A stretch of DNA of 64,000 bases from Melghiribacillus thermohalophilus (GCF_004342905.1 NZ_SMAN01000014.1:1-64000); one strand, 5' to 3'. Positions 44,141-52,894 are shown, counted from the first letter of the stretch. The notes: a model not told the origin generated them from the sequence alone. Numbers and translations are program-made.

Positions 44141-44395
44141 ATGAACGATCTCTTTAAAAAAATTGAAAAGCAAACCGGGGTAAATATGAATGATGTTCTC
44201 CGATTGGCCAATTCCCTGGAAGGTGCTGATTTACACGATGAAAGAACTGTCCGGAAGCTGGTGAAGCAAGTGGGAAAAATTGCCGGCAAAAGGGTTACCA
44301 AACAAACCGAAGACATGATTGTAGATACCCTTGTTCATAAGAAACAGATGCCTGATATGTCGACGATTTCCAAAATGGTTGATAAACGAAGATAA
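44141..44395 (+). CDS. spoVIF: Stage VI sporulation protein F
   Basis: An 84-residue protein with the family start LFKKIEKQTGVNMNDVLRLANSLEGA and end TISKMVDKR. SpoVIF (YjcC) is made late in the mother cell and is needed for proper spore coat assembly in Bacillus subtilis. AAGGAGGG precedes the ATG and a sigma-K-type promoter lies just upstream. A strong terminator follows. Confidence 0.9.
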   Translation: MNDLFKKIEKQTGVNMNDVLRLANSLEGADLHDERTVRKLVKQVGKIAGKRVTKQTEDMIVDTLVHKKQMPDMSTISKMVDKRR

Positions 44396-44402
44396 GGGTG
44401 GA

Positions 44403-44431
44403 AATAGGGCATTCCAGATGCCCTATTTTTC
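44403..44431 (+). terminator. Terminator of spoVIF
   Basis: A perfect 10-bp stem AATAGGGCAT/ATGCCCTATT with a five-base loop and a T run. Confidence 0.88.
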
Positions 44432-44711
44432 TATATAAGAAAAGAGTGATCAGGGCACTTTCACCCCTGCCAATCACATGATCAGGCAGATCAGTCAGAT
44501 CAGTATAGACTGTCTTTGCCGGGTACAGTTCTTCAGGGGGGATGTCCAGCTCGATCACCCACCCCTTCATAAAATGAAGGAACAAGAATCCCGGGTCTAT
44601 CGCTAGTTGTCCAGCTCGGGCCCACTAACCCTCCATGCCTGTCATTGAGGAAGCTTCCCCCCGGAGAACCTTCAGTGGCTTTTGGGGCAAGGCGGTTGAG
44701 CTTGTCCAATG
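44432..44711 (-). other. Gap with a possible gene remnant
   Basis: On the minus strand a protein-like stretch (MKGWVIELDIPPEELYPAKT followed by VYTDLTDLPDHVIGRG) can be read from about 44570 to 44440, without a ribosome binding site and running into spoVIF antisense. It may be a remnant of a small conserved gene; no family could be named. Confidence 0.35.
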
Positions 44712-44740
44712 ATCAAAAGGGGGAGACGCTTTCCCCCTCA
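44712..44740 (-). terminator. Terminator of the YjcZ-like gene
   Basis: On the minus strand AGGGGGA and TCCCCCT (7 bp, seven-base loop) are followed by TTTGATC, immediately after the stop codon. Confidence 0.7.
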
Positions 44741-44745
44741 ATGAT

Positions 44746-44844
44746 TTAATAATATCCATACCCCCAGGCTGCCCCGACAATAATCAGTAAGATGAACAGG
44801 ACCACAATCTGGGTAAATCCTCCGTGATAACCATATCCGCCCAT
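44746..44844 (-). CDS. YjcZ-like sporulation peptide, 32 aa
   Basis: A 32-residue peptide: a glycine/tyrosine-rich start (MGGYGYHGGFTQ), one hydrophobic helix IVVLFILLIIVGAAW and the end GYGYY. This is the layout of the YjcZ/SscA family of very small spore-associated membrane peptides that are abundant in Bacillaceae spores. GGAGGTG lies seven bases before the ATG and a terminator follows the stop. It neighbours spoVIF, in line with a spore role. Confidence 0.85.
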   Translation of the reverse strand: MGGYGYHGGFTQIVVLFILLIIVGAAWGYGYY

Positions 44845-45090
44845 TCCATTCACCTCCATTTCATTTACTAGTATCATATGGAGGTTTATAATCAAGTGTC
44901 TAGGCTCCTGTACCTGATTTGGTGTATTCCGTTAATTATTTTGTCTATATCAGGTGCGATTTTGAATTTTTTCTGACATAACAGCGTGTTTTTTTATTGT
45001 GGAGCGGGGATGAAACAGGAAAATGATGAGAGATATCCAATTAAGATGTATAATCAAATTTAATATAAAATATCATAAGGGAGTCATAAA

Positions 45091-45645
45091 ATGAAACGAA
45101 AACATGCACTGGTTGTAGGTGGGACAGGGATGTTAAGTGATGTAACCCTGTGGCTTGTAAAAAAAGGATATGAGGTTTCTGTGATTGGCAGACGGAAAGA
45201 ACGGTATCACCAGCTGATGCAGAAGGCGGAACACCCCGAGCGTATATCCAGTATTCTCGTGGACTATCACCATACGGATGAACTGAGAGACAAGTTGATG
45301 GAAGCAATTGATCAGAGAGGTTCATTTGATTTGATTATTGCCTGGATTCATTCCACTGCTAAAGAAGCCATTCCTGTGATTATGGATGCGCAGAGCCGAT
45401 CTGGAAGAAAAAGGAATTTTGATTTCTTCCATGTCAAGCAATCTCAGGCTTATTTTACCAACCATATGCCGGAGTGTTTGCCCATATGTAACTATCATGA
45501 AATTTTTCTCGGTTTCAAAATCGATGGGGGACATTCCCGCTGGCTGACTCACCGCGAGATTTCAGAAGGAGTGATGGACAGTGTTCACCACGGTCGGGAA
45601 CAAACCATTGTAGGACAGGTGGAACCCTGGGAACTCCACCCGTAA
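45091..45645 (+). CDS. Short-chain dehydrogenase-like NAD(P)-binding protein
   Basis: A 184-residue Rossmann-fold protein with the nucleotide-binding start ALVVGGTGMLSDVTLWL and the basic IGRRKERY that suggests NADP preference. The centre AWIHSTAKEAIPVI and a motif FDFFHVKQSQAY are family features; the usual SDR Tyr-x3-Lys is not evident, so catalytic activity is uncertain. The substrate is unknown. AAGGGAG precedes the ATG; it is a single gene. Confidence 0.78.
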   Translation: MKRKHALVVGGTGMLSDVTLWLVKKGYEVSVIGRRKERYHQLMQKAEHPERISSILVDYHHTDELRDKLMEAIDQRGSFDLIIAWIHSTAKEAIPVIMDAQSRSGRKRNFDFFHVKQSQAYFTNHMPECLPICNYHEIFLGFKIDGGHSRWLTHREISEGVMDSVHHGREQTIVGQVEPWELHP

Positions 45646-45841
45646 GAAACGGGTGCCAATGAAATAGGGAAGTTATGTCTGCGGGGCCATCATACATTTG
45701 AACCCCTGCTGACAAGGGGGGCTATTTTTCCATGTTTAAATGTACATTGATATCTGTTTGATTTGCCGGAAAAATGAAACGTTTTCATTATTCAAACGTC
45801 TAATTAAATGCAATATATCCTGGAGGAAGGGGTGACTCGTA

Positions 45842-46153
45842 TTGGGGCTGGACGAGTTCATGAAAATGGTCGAGCCGTATGAGCTGGTGCAGGTCAAGCA
45901 CCCTGACGGAAAAAAATATGAATTCTTTTTTCACAGAAGCCGTTTTCCTACCGGCAAAAAAAATGTACTTTCAAAAGTAACAGAACTGAAGGACGGCACG
46001 CTGAGCGGCTATATTTATGTAGGTCATTTGCCTGAATATGATCACCATCCAAAGCGGACAAAAATGGGCTACCTTCCAATTAAACATTTTACCGCAGATC
46101 AATTAGAGAAATTATTAAAAAAAGTAACAGAAAGGTGCCATACATACATGTAA
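45842..46153 (+). CDS. Small conserved hypothetical protein, 103 aa
   Basis: A basic 103-residue soluble protein with a beta-rich centre (KKYEFFFHRSRFPTGKKN, GTLSGYIYVGHLPEY) and a helical end (TADQLEKLLKKVTERC). I do not recognise a family. The TTG start has GGAAGGGGTGA upstream; an internal ATG at 45860 is an alternative but is badly spaced. It ends in its own terminator. Confidence 0.65.
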   Translation: MGLDEFMKMVEPYELVQVKHPDGKKYEFFFHRSRFPTGKKNVLSKVTELKDGTLSGYIYVGHLPEYDHHPKRTKMGYLPIKHFTADQLEKLLKKVTERCHTYM

Positions 46154-46183
46154 GGTGCTGCCAGACGGGCTGCACTTTTTTTT
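46153..46183 (+). terminator. Rho-independent terminator
   Basis: GTGCTGCC pairs with GGGCTGCAC across one mismatch and a four-base loop, followed by eight T residues. Confidence 0.8.
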
Positions 46184-46238
46184 ATGCTTGCTTTCAAGAA
46201 ATGGTATAGTAGATACAAAAACAGGGGAGGTTTACGTT

Positions 46239-47147
46239 GTGTTTAACATGCCTTTTGAAAAATGGAGAAACGAACATCCTGCAGGAGAACCCCGGGTACA
46301 TTCATTCAGAGAGCTGTTGGAAATGGTACAGAACCAGAGTATCAGAAAAGCTACAGCGGATAAAAAGAAAGTTTTGCTTCTGGCCATCGATATGCAGAAT
46401 GATTTTATGGATGGTGGAGCTCTCGGAGTTCCAGGAGCCAGGAAAGATGCCGAACGGTTAAACCAGTTTATTTATGATCACTTTGAAGACATCACCCATA
46501 TCATGGTATCCATTGATACCCATAAGCCGAGGCAAATATTTCACCCATGCTGGTGGGAAGATTCCAGAGGCAATGAACCGGAACCACTAACCATCATACA
46601 TGATGAAGATGTGGAGCAGGGAAGATGGAAACCCCGGTACTTTGCTGAAGAAAGCAAACGGTATGTCCGGAAACTGGAAGAAACGAGCAAAAAACAGCTG
46701 TGCATCTGGCCGTATCATTGTCTTCAGGGGACTTACGGACATGCGCTGGAAAGCCAGTTTGCCGCGATGGCTTATCTTCATTCTGTTTTGCGGGAATATG
46801 ATCTGAAAACAGTTGTCAAAGGGGAGGACCCGTTAAGTGAAATGTACGGAATCATAGAGCCAGAATATAGTGAAAAGGATTTGACCCGTAGAGATGTCAT
46901 CAACGAGGTAAAACAGTACGATGAAATCATCATTGCTGGAGAAGCGGCATCCCACTGTGTGTTGGAATCGGTCAATCAACTTTGCTCGCACCTGGAAAAT
47001 AAGGGTGACCTGCTGGAGCATACGTATATACTAACCGATTGTATGAGTTCTATTCCCGGATTTGAAGAGGATACAGAAAAGGCTTACCGGAATCTGGAAA
47101 GAACCTATGGAATTAAGCGTATTACCTCGGCACAATGGGGGAAATAG
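46239..47147 (+). CDS. Isochorismatase/nicotinamidase-like cysteine hydrolase
   Basis: A 302-residue hydrolase of the isochorismatase-like superfamily, longer than typical nicotinamidases (about 180-215). The triad can be placed as Asp in LLAIDMQNDFMDGGALGVPG, Lys in TVVKGEDPLSEMYG and Cys in AGEAASHCVLESV; the metal-site region DTHKPRQIFHPCWW is also nicotinamidase-like. It probably cleaves an amide such as nicotinamide, but the extra length leaves the substrate open. The GTG at 46239 follows GGGGAGG by eight bases. Confidence 0.82.
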   Translation: MFNMPFEKWRNEHPAGEPRVHSFRELLEMVQNQSIRKATADKKKVLLLAIDMQNDFMDGGALGVPGARKDAERLNQFIYDHFEDITHIMVSIDTHKPRQIFHPCWWEDSRGNEPEPLTIIHDEDVEQGRWKPRYFAEESKRYVRKLEETSKKQLCIWPYHCLQGTYGHALESQFAAMAYLHSVLREYDLKTVVKGEDPLSEMYGIIEPEYSEKDLTRRDVINEVKQYDEIIIAGEAASHCVLESVNQLCSHLENKGDLLEHTYILTDCMSSIPGFEEDTEKAYRNLERTYGIKRITSAQWGK

Positions 47148-47191
47148 TGCGGTCATCTGGCTTTTCGTTATTCCATTTACAAAAATGAGGA

Positions 47192-47338
47192 GTGATAAGG
47201 GGGGGCGGATCTGGAATTATTTGGCCCTGTATAATCCGACGAGTTCATTTGATGACAGCTTTCCCTTATCACAGGTGTTACATTGAAACTTTTTCATCCT
47301 TCATTCGTAAAGAAAGACAAACCTGTGATAAAGGACGG
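47192..47338 (+). promoter_or_regulatory. Leader with three mutually complementary segments before the EcsAB-like operon
   Basis: Segment A GTGATAAGGG (47192-47201) and segment C ACCTGTGATAA (47321-47331) are both perfectly complementary to segment B CCCTTATCACAGGT (47263-47276): A with B over 10 bases, B with C over 11 bases plus two more beyond one mismatch. C runs into AAAGGACGG, the ribosome binding site of the ABC gene. A TATAAT lies at 47230-47235 without a clear -35. Either an RNA switch or a set of operator half-sites is possible. Confidence 0.5.
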
Positions 47339-47346
47339 ATAGAGAT

Positions 47347-48039
47347 ATGGAGCGCTGTCTGCTTGTGTCAGATGTTGGTGTATCAATGAGAGATGAACGG
47401 ATTCTAAAAGACATATCATTTCAGGTGAATGCGGGTCAAATCACAGCTTTAATTGGTCATAACGGAGCCGGAAAGTCAACGGTAATGAAAACGATTATGG
47501 GATGGCAGAAAAAAAGCAAAGGAAAAATCATGATTCAGGATAAGGATCTGGATGAGGACTATCTCGCGTATAAGCGATTGTATTCGTATATTCCCGAAGA
47601 GCCCATGCTGCTGTCGGAATTAACCGTTTATCAACATTTTCAGCTGTACGGAAAAAGCTACAGAATTGACGAGAACGCATTAAATCAGAAAGTGGACCGA
47701 TTGGTTTATAGGTTTGATATTGAGGACAAGATGAATGAATATCCCGAAGCGCTGTCTAAAGGGATGCGTCAAAAGGTGCAGTCCATATGTGCCCTACTCC
47801 CGGATGTTCCTTTGCTGCTCATTGACGAACCTTTTATGGGGCTAGATGTCTATTCGGTTGATGAGTTGCTTGATGAGCTGAAGGAGAGAAAGAAAAAGGG
47901 CACAGCAATCCTAATCACCAGTCACCAGCTGGATAAAATCAAAGATATAAGTGATGAATATGTCATGTTAAGAGATGGACATGTGTATGAGTCTGGCAAG
48001 ATTGATCGCTTAGCAGAGTTAAAAAGGAGAAAATCATGA
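47347..48039 (+). CDS. ABC transporter ATP-binding protein (EcsA-like)
   Basis: A 230-residue ABC ATPase with GHNGAGKSTVMK, the Q-loop YSYIPEEPML, signature LSKGMRQKV (as in EcsA and other ABC-2 systems), Walker B LLIDEPFMGLD and H-loop SHQLD. Its stop overlaps the start of the following membrane gene, so the two form one transporter. EcsAB in Bacillus affects secretion and competence through an unknown exported substrate; this pair resembles it but is not in the usual genomic place. Confidence 0.85.
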   Translation: MERCLLVSDVGVSMRDERILKDISFQVNAGQITALIGHNGAGKSTVMKTIMGWQKKSKGKIMIQDKDLDEDYLAYKRLYSYIPEEPMLLSELTVYQHFQLYGKSYRIDENALNQKVDRLVYRFDIEDKMNEYPEALSKGMRQKVQSICALLPDVPLLLIDEPFMGLDVYSVDELLDELKERKKKGTAILITSHQLDKIKDISDEYVMLRDGHVYESGKIDRLAELKRRKS

Positions 48040-49475
48040 TGAGGGAATATCCCATTTTTCACACCTATATCTGGATGAAAAAGAAAAGATGGGAGAAAAA
48101 AATCAAGATATACCGCCAGGTCTTTCATTTATTGTTTGACTGGACCATTTCGGTTTATCTGGCACTGTTTGCTGTCCCTGGACTGATCATCCTGCGGGAC
48201 TGGATTCACCAGTCCGTACTGCTTACAGCTTTTTTCTCCTCTTTCACTATAGAATGGGTGGTTATTTTTTTTCTGGGATGGGTTGCCCTTCAAACTGTAC
48301 ATAGTTTTCGGGATCCGGGAGTCTATATATCCAGTTCGGAATATCAGTTAGGTCTGCTACCTTATCCAATGAGGAACGTTTGGTTTTATGCCTATCTGGA
48401 ACAGGTAATTTATTCGATCCTGATGACTGTTGCCTTATTCTCACTGCTGACCCTGTTGACACCACTGGATTCTGCAGTGGTAATGCTTATATCCATTTCT
48501 TTTTTAATCGGAAAAACGTCTGGAATTCTGGTGAAATGGCGTCTGTTTCAATTGAACTTGTTCACAAAAGCATTGATTGTTGCCCTTGTCTATCTGGTCC
48601 TTTTTGCCTTGCGCATCCTTTTCTACTTTTTAGACCTTCCAGTTTCCTGGCTGCTTGGGGGAGGATGGCTGCTGGTCATGTTTGCGGGGCTGTTGCTTTT
48701 CTATCAACCTCTCTACAACATCGACTGGGGAAAAGTGGTCAGCTACAGCGATGCCAGAGTCTGGCGGATGTGGATTGTGCAACAAATTACGAAAACCCAT
48801 GTCAAACCGGCACGCCGCTATCAATTTTTACAGAGGTTTTTTCAGGGGGAGCGAGCTCGAAAACCGTTTCCCTATGAGATGTCTGCCATCAGCTTCCGAA
48901 TGTGGCGCTCTTATTTAAAAGACCAAATGGAGCCTATTTTACAATCGGCCGGTGCCGTATATATTGCAGGAGTTGCATTAAACCTTCAGGGGAACTGGGG
49001 AGCGGGAATCGGGCTTGCTGTCGGCATTTTCATATTTAACCAGATGGCTTCTGCCGTTTTTATGTCTCATTTTTCCCGTTCATTTATGTTTGCCATCCCA
49101 TGGGAAGTGGCCGGATGGGCTCAATCGTTTCGGAAATGGTATGTCTTTGCGGTCGTTATGTTTCTTCCTCTTGTTGTCTGGGGGTTTGATCATCATCATT
49201 TTATGCTTATGATAACTGCTACTTTCCTGATTATGGTCTGGATGTATTTGGATTTGCAGCTGGCCATTTCAGGGAAATTTAATAATTGGTTAAACCGTTC
49301 ATGGGATAATGGCCCAATCCATCTGGCAAGGGGAACCGGATTTGTTTCCCTTGCGGTCAGTGGAATTTTCCTGTGGGGAATCTATATGGCTGTTCCATTA
49401 TTATTCCTGCTGATTATCAGATCCAGCTGGCTGAGCAAAAGTTGGTTCAGCATGGGAAACGACAATGTTGCATAA
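48036..49475 (+). CDS. ABC transporter membrane protein (EcsB-like)
   Basis: A 479-residue membrane protein with about ten helices in pairs and large cytosolic loops, one holding the segment ARRYQFLQRFFQGERARKPF. The LGLLPYPMRNVWFYAYLEQV stretch is typical of EcsB-type permeases that lack classical EAA loops. It is longer than Bacillus subtilis EcsB (about 400). It overlaps the ATPase gene by four bases and ends at a perfect terminator. The transported substrate is unknown. Confidence 0.8.
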   Translation: MMREYPIFHTYIWMKKKRWEKKIKIYRQVFHLLFDWTISVYLALFAVPGLIILRDWIHQSVLLTAFFSSFTIEWVVIFFLGWVALQTVHSFRDPGVYISSSEYQLGLLPYPMRNVWFYAYLEQVIYSILMTVALFSLLTLLTPLDSAVVMLISISFLIGKTSGILVKWRLFQLNLFTKALIVALVYLVLFALRILFYFLDLPVSWLLGGGWLLVMFAGLLLFYQPLYNIDWGKVVSYSDARVWRMWIVQQITKTHVKPARRYQFLQRFFQGERARKPFPYEMSAISFRMWRSYLKDQMEPILQSAGAVYIAGVALNLQGNWGAGIGLAVGIFIFNQMASAVFMSHFSRSFMFAIPWEVAGWAQSFRKWYVFAVVMFLPLVVWGFDHHHFMLMITATFLIMVWMYLDLQLAISGKFNNWLNRSWDNGPIHLARGTGFVSLAVSGIFLWGIYMAVPLLFLLIIRSSWLSKSWFSMGNDNVA

Positions 49476-49510
49476 CGGGATCTTTCGCCGCGAAAGATCC
49501 CGTTATTTTT
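49474..49510. terminator. Bidirectional terminator with a 14-bp perfect stem
   Basis: AACGGGATCTTTCG pairs with CGAAAGATCCCGTT around a three-base loop and is followed by ATTTTTT. The stop codons of both convergent genes lie at its edges. Confidence 0.9.
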
Positions 49511-50114
49511 TGCAGACCGCGATACCTAAAGGGTAGTGTACGTTTTCACGGGGAGGTTCGATTAACACCCCTTTTTGGCCGTAAAAGAATGTTTCCGTAT
49601 AGCCCTTGAAAAGAACCCAAAATTCTTCTGGTGTTAACTGATGCACATGAAAAGGAGACCCGCATGGCTTGCCTCTCCCCTTCCCAAAAGGCGTGGATAC
49701 AATCAGGGTTCCCCCTTCTTTCAGCAGGTTAAAATAATTGGCTAAAATTTTTTTTTCTTCTTGAATATGTTCAATCGTTTCAAAGCTGACAATGACATCA
49801 AATCCTCCCAATTCTTCCGGCAGATTTGAATCAGTGGCATCTTTAACGAGAAAAGTGGATTTCGGGTGATAATATTTTCCCTTTGCATATTGAATCACAT
49901 TCGGATCAATATCAATTCCAATTACTTCATCAATTTTATTTTTTGCTTTTTTTGCGATCAGATGGGTTCCGTACCCGGCCCCGCAGGAGAGGTCGAGAAC
50001 CCTTCCATGGACATAATGCAAAGCAAATTGATAACGGGCAATATGTTCTAACAATAGATGGTTCATAGGATCCATAAATTCAGGAATGACTCGTTCACCG
50101 GTATCATCCAGCAA
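49503..50114 (-). CDS. Class I SAM-dependent methyltransferase
   Basis: A 203-residue protein with motif I VLDLSCGAGYGTHLIA, the acidic VIGIDIDPNVI, FDVIVSFETIEHI and the late TLIVSTPFGKGRG. The early ERVIPEFMDPMNHLLLEHIARY is typical of methyltransferases linked to glycan or polyketide tailoring; the substrate is not known. The TTG start follows GGCGGTGA. It shares a bidirectional terminator with the ABC operon. Confidence 0.83.
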   Translation of the reverse strand: MLDDTGERVIPEFMDPMNHLLLEHIARYQFALHYVHGRVLDLSCGAGYGTHLIAKKAKNKIDEVIGIDIDPNVIQYAKGKYYHPKSTFLVKDATDSNLPEELGGFDVIVSFETIEHIQEEKKILANYFNLLKEGGTLIVSTPFGKGRGKPCGSPFHVHQLTPEEFWVLFKGYTETFFYGQKGVLIEPPRENVHYPLGIAVCKK

Positions 50115-50190
50115 AAAAAATCACCGCCTTCATGATTATTGTCTACAATATTATGCCATAAATCAGACAAATGTCGAATAAGATGTGTTT

Positions 50191-50220
50191 TTGACAATCG
50201 TTTTTGATTCACTCTATAAT
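50191..50220 (+). promoter_or_regulatory. Sigma-A promoter of the MarR gene
   Basis: A perfect TTGACA (50191-50196), an 18-base spacer and a perfect TATAAT (50215-50220), 33 bases before the start codon. Confidence 0.8.
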
Positions 50221-50252
50221 AGGTTTAACCAAGTGGCAAAGGCGGTCTGACC

Positions 50253-50732
50253 ATGAATGAGCATGAATATCAAAAGAAGAAACGTGATCCTTCTTTAAAG
50301 CTGTTTGTTGTTTTGTCAAAAGCCTATCGAACAGTGATTGATCTTTCAAATGAAAACATTTTAAAACATGGTTTAAACCCGACAGAGTTTGCTGTTCTAG
50401 AACTTTTATACCATCAGGGTGATCAGCCGCTGCAAAAAATCGGTGAGCGGATTCTCCTGGCAAGTGGCAGCATTACCTACGTTGTGGATAAACTTGAACA
50501 GAAAGGTTATCTGGAGCGAAAACCGTGTCCAAATGATCGGCGGGTCATTTACGGATCCATTTCGGAAAAAGGGAGAGAACTGTTAAATAAAATATTCCCT
50601 GAGCACTGGTCTAGAATTGAGCACATTACAGGAGGGCTGTCTGATCAGGAAAAAGAGCAGGCCATTGAGCTTTTGAAAAAACTCGGTCTCTATGCAAGTC
50701 AATTCAAAGAAGATCAGAACAGTCAGTCATAG
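50253..50732 (+). CDS. MarR family transcriptional regulator
   Basis: A 159-residue winged-helix regulator. The recognition region LLASGSITYVVDKLEQKGYLERKP and wing DRRVIYGSISEKG are clear. It resembles MhqR/YkvE, which control quinone and aldehyde detoxification, but no such enzymes are adjacent. It has a consensus promoter; no operator palindrome was pinned down. A reductase-like gene converges on it downstream. Confidence 0.87.
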   Translation: MNEHEYQKKKRDPSLKLFVVLSKAYRTVIDLSNENILKHGLNPTEFAVLELLYHQGDQPLQKIGERILLASGSITYVVDKLEQKGYLERKPCPNDRRVIYGSISEKGRELLNKIFPEHWSRIEHITGGLSDQEKEQAIELLKKLGLYASQFKEDQNSQS

Positions 50733-50749
50733 ATTTGTGGTCATTGGCC

Positions 50750-51847
50750 CTATCGGATCAGGATATGCCTGTCAGGGTCTTTTTCATGTTCTTTATAGTA
50801 TGAGACGATGTTGGGAAGAATGGTCTGAAAATCCGGGCATTCAATGTTGCTGTCTCTGAGTCTCTTACGGGCATTGGAAGGGTCAAACTGGCATTGATTT
50901 GTAAAATAGTCAAGGGCTTCTTTTTCAACCCTGAGCCACTTTCTGATGCCGGGAATACTTAAAAACATTTTTGCGGTCATCGTGGGAAGGATGAAGGTGG
51001 GAGTTTGGTTTAAATATTGATCCATAAACATGGCGTATAATTCCCTTGCTGTGTATGGATTGGGATCAGTCAGATGATAGGTTTCACTTTCTTTTAATTC
51101 CAGGTGGGCAAGGTAAACCGTTGCCTGAATAACATAATCAATCGGAACGATATTGACTGTTGCATCGCCTTTGCCGATATACGGTATAATCGGCAGAAAA
51201 CGAAGCTTTTGGAACATATTCAAGATAAAGTAGGGCCCGTCAAATTTTAAGGTTTCCCCTGTTTCTGAATGTCCCACCACAATTCCGGGACGGATGATTG
51301 TTACAGGCAATTCTTTAGCGAGCGACTGGACGTACCGTTCCGCTTCATATTTCGTTTCTTCATAAAAATTTTTAAACCCTGTATGATGCTCGAGATCGGT
51401 TTCATAGACGGTATCCTGCCGCTTTCCTGCAACGTAGGCAGTGCTGAAATATATATAGCGTTTCAGCTGGTTCAGCATTCCGATAAAATCATTGACGTTT
51501 CTTGTACCCTCAACATTGACTTCCCATGCCGGCTGGAAAGGGACAGCCAGGTCGTAGATGGCTGCAAGGTGAAAAACATGACTTACTTCATTCTGGAGTT
51601 TTTCCAGATGTACCCCGCTCATATCCAGGTTGTTTTTTGTAATATCCCCGGGAATCAGTTCAATCTGCTCTTCGGAAAAATTGATTTCTTCCACCAGTTT
51701 CCTGAGAGATTCTTCAGCCTTCGTCATCATGGATGGCAAAACAAGGGCATAGATTTTTTCCACAGGCTGTTCGGTAACAAATAATTCCTTGATTAAATAT
51801 GTAGCAATATAGCCCGGATACCCGGTAAAAAAGTATGTGTTTCCCAT
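50750..51847 (-). CDS. NAD-dependent epimerase/thioester reductase-like SDR
   Basis: A 365-residue extended SDR of the NAD_binding_4 (male-sterility/thioester reductase) group. The nucleotide loop is FTGYPGYIATYLIKEL; the active site has STAYVAGKR and the Tyr-x3-Lys pair in YEETKYEAERY. Such proteins reduce acyl-CoA or acyl-carrier thioesters or act on lipids; here without the adenylation or carrier domains. AGGAGGTG precedes the ATG. The substrate is unknown. Confidence 0.85.
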   Translation of the reverse strand: MGNTYFFTGYPGYIATYLIKELFVTEQPVEKIYALVLPSMMTKAEESLRKLVEEINFSEEQIELIPGDITKNNLDMSGVHLEKLQNEVSHVFHLAAIYDLAVPFQPAWEVNVEGTRNVNDFIGMLNQLKRYIYFSTAYVAGKRQDTVYETDLEHHTGFKNFYEETKYEAERYVQSLAKELPVTIIRPGIVVGHSETGETLKFDGPYFILNMFQKLRFLPIIPYIGKGDATVNIVPIDYVIQATVYLAHLELKESETYHLTDPNPYTARELYAMFMDQYLNQTPTFILPTMTAKMFLSIPGIRKWLRVEKEALDYFTNQCQFDPSNARKRLRDSNIECPDFQTILPNIVSYYKEHEKDPDRHILIR

Positions 51848-52052
51848 TTTAACACCTCCTGGATGTTTTTTAGGTTTACATCCACTTCTCGTTCGTTCAT
51901 TGTGGTGAGGATGATTTTGTAGAACTGTTTCGGCGGCATCTCCTTATTATTATATTCTCTGCTGGTCAAGAGAATCCCTTTTTCCTGTTTGACTGTTCAC
52001 TGGAGAGGGTATTGGATAACGAGACGAAGGTGCAGATTGAGGTGATCAGACT

Positions 52053-52301
52053 ATGGATGAAAGGAAAGCGGTTGTATATACGAGCGAAAATTGTGCCCAG
52101 AGTCGAAAGGTCATACAGTTTCTGGAGCATTATCAAATTTCTTATGTGGAGAAAAATGTAACCGGTAATGAGAAATATCTTAAAGAACTTCAGGATCAAA
52201 GCATTTACGGAACTCCGGTCGTCTATGTTAATCAGGTGTACATTCAGGGATATCAGAAAAACCGGCTTGCAGCAGCATTTCATATTGATATAAATGACTA
52301 A
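52053..52301 (+). CDS. Glutaredoxin-like protein with CxxS active site
   Basis: An 82-residue thioredoxin-fold protein that begins VVYTSENCAQSRKVIQFLE, with the cis-proline loop GTPVVYVN. The usual CxxC is CAQS, so it is a monothiol form that could deglutathionylate or debacillithiolate proteins (bacilliredoxin-like) but not act as a dithiol reductase. AGGTGATC precedes the ATG. It is 80 bases upstream of the YppG-like gene. Confidence 0.82.
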   Translation: MDERKAVVYTSENCAQSRKVIQFLEHYQISYVEKNVTGNEKYLKELQDQSIYGTPVVYVNQVYIQGYQKNRLAAAFHIDIND

Positions 52302-52320
52302 TTCCAGTAGCTGAGCAGGA

Positions 52321-52349
52321 ACAACAGCCCCCTTGATCATCATACGTTA
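52321..52349 (+). promoter_or_regulatory. Possible sigma-K promoter before the YppG-like gene
   Basis: CATACGTTA (52341-52349) matches the sigma-K -10 CATANNNTA. An AC lies 18 bases upstream (52321) rather than the ideal 16-17, so support is partial. Confidence 0.4.
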
Positions 52350-52382
52350 TAAAAGGGCGATGATTAGGGGAGGTGTTCATTT

Positions 52383-52859
52383 ATGCCTGGTCCAGGGGAT
52401 CAATGGCAGGGTATGGGTATTCCATACCATCCTTTTGTGGGTACTGGCTTATCAGCTCCAAATCCATCGAGCTGGCAAGCTACTGGAATGGGGAACCAAG
52501 GCTGGAACATGCCAGATCTGTCTGCGGTGAATCAGATGTTTTCTGAAATCACGAAAATGCCTGGTTTCAATCAAATGGATTGGTCAGCTCTGATCAACCA
52601 GAGTGCAAACCCGGGCTCAGCTCCCTATCAATTTTTTCAGAAACCCCCTCAGCCTTTTCCCTCTGAGTTTGGAACCTCGCCTTATGGAGGGGCTAATCAA
52701 CTGATGAAGGGGGGAGGCCCTATCTTAGCTTCATTTATGAATGAGGATGGGCAGATTGATTTTGATAAATTGTTTTCTACTGTAGGACAGATGGTATCAA
52801 CCGTTAACCAGCTTACCCCTCTTTTAAAAGGATTCAGTTCGCTGATGAAAGGTATGTAA
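52383..52859 (+). CDS. YppG-like protein
   Basis: A 158-residue protein. The first two thirds are low-complexity and rich in Pro, Gly, Gln, Asn and aromatic residues; the C-terminus has ILASFMNEDGQIDFDKLFST and VNQLTPLLKGFSSLMKG, the conserved part of the YppG family (PF14179). The composition is like that of spore coat proteins, and a sigma-K-like box lies upstream, so a coat role is plausible but not shown. GGGAGG precedes the ATG. Confidence 0.82.
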   Translation: MPGPGDQWQGMGIPYHPFVGTGLSAPNPSSWQATGMGNQGWNMPDLSAVNQMFSEITKMPGFNQMDWSALINQSANPGSAPYQFFQKPPQPFPSEFGTSPYGGANQLMKGGGPILASFMNEDGQIDFDKLFSTVGQMVSTVNQLTPLLKGFSSLMKGM

Positions 52860-52867
52860 CAACTCGA

Positions 52868-52894
52868 AGACAGGTGAGAGCACCTGTCTTTTTT
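52868..52894 (+). terminator. Terminator of the YppG-like gene
   Basis: A perfect 9-bp stem AGACAGGTG/CACCTGTCT with a four-base loop and a six-T run. Confidence 0.88.
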
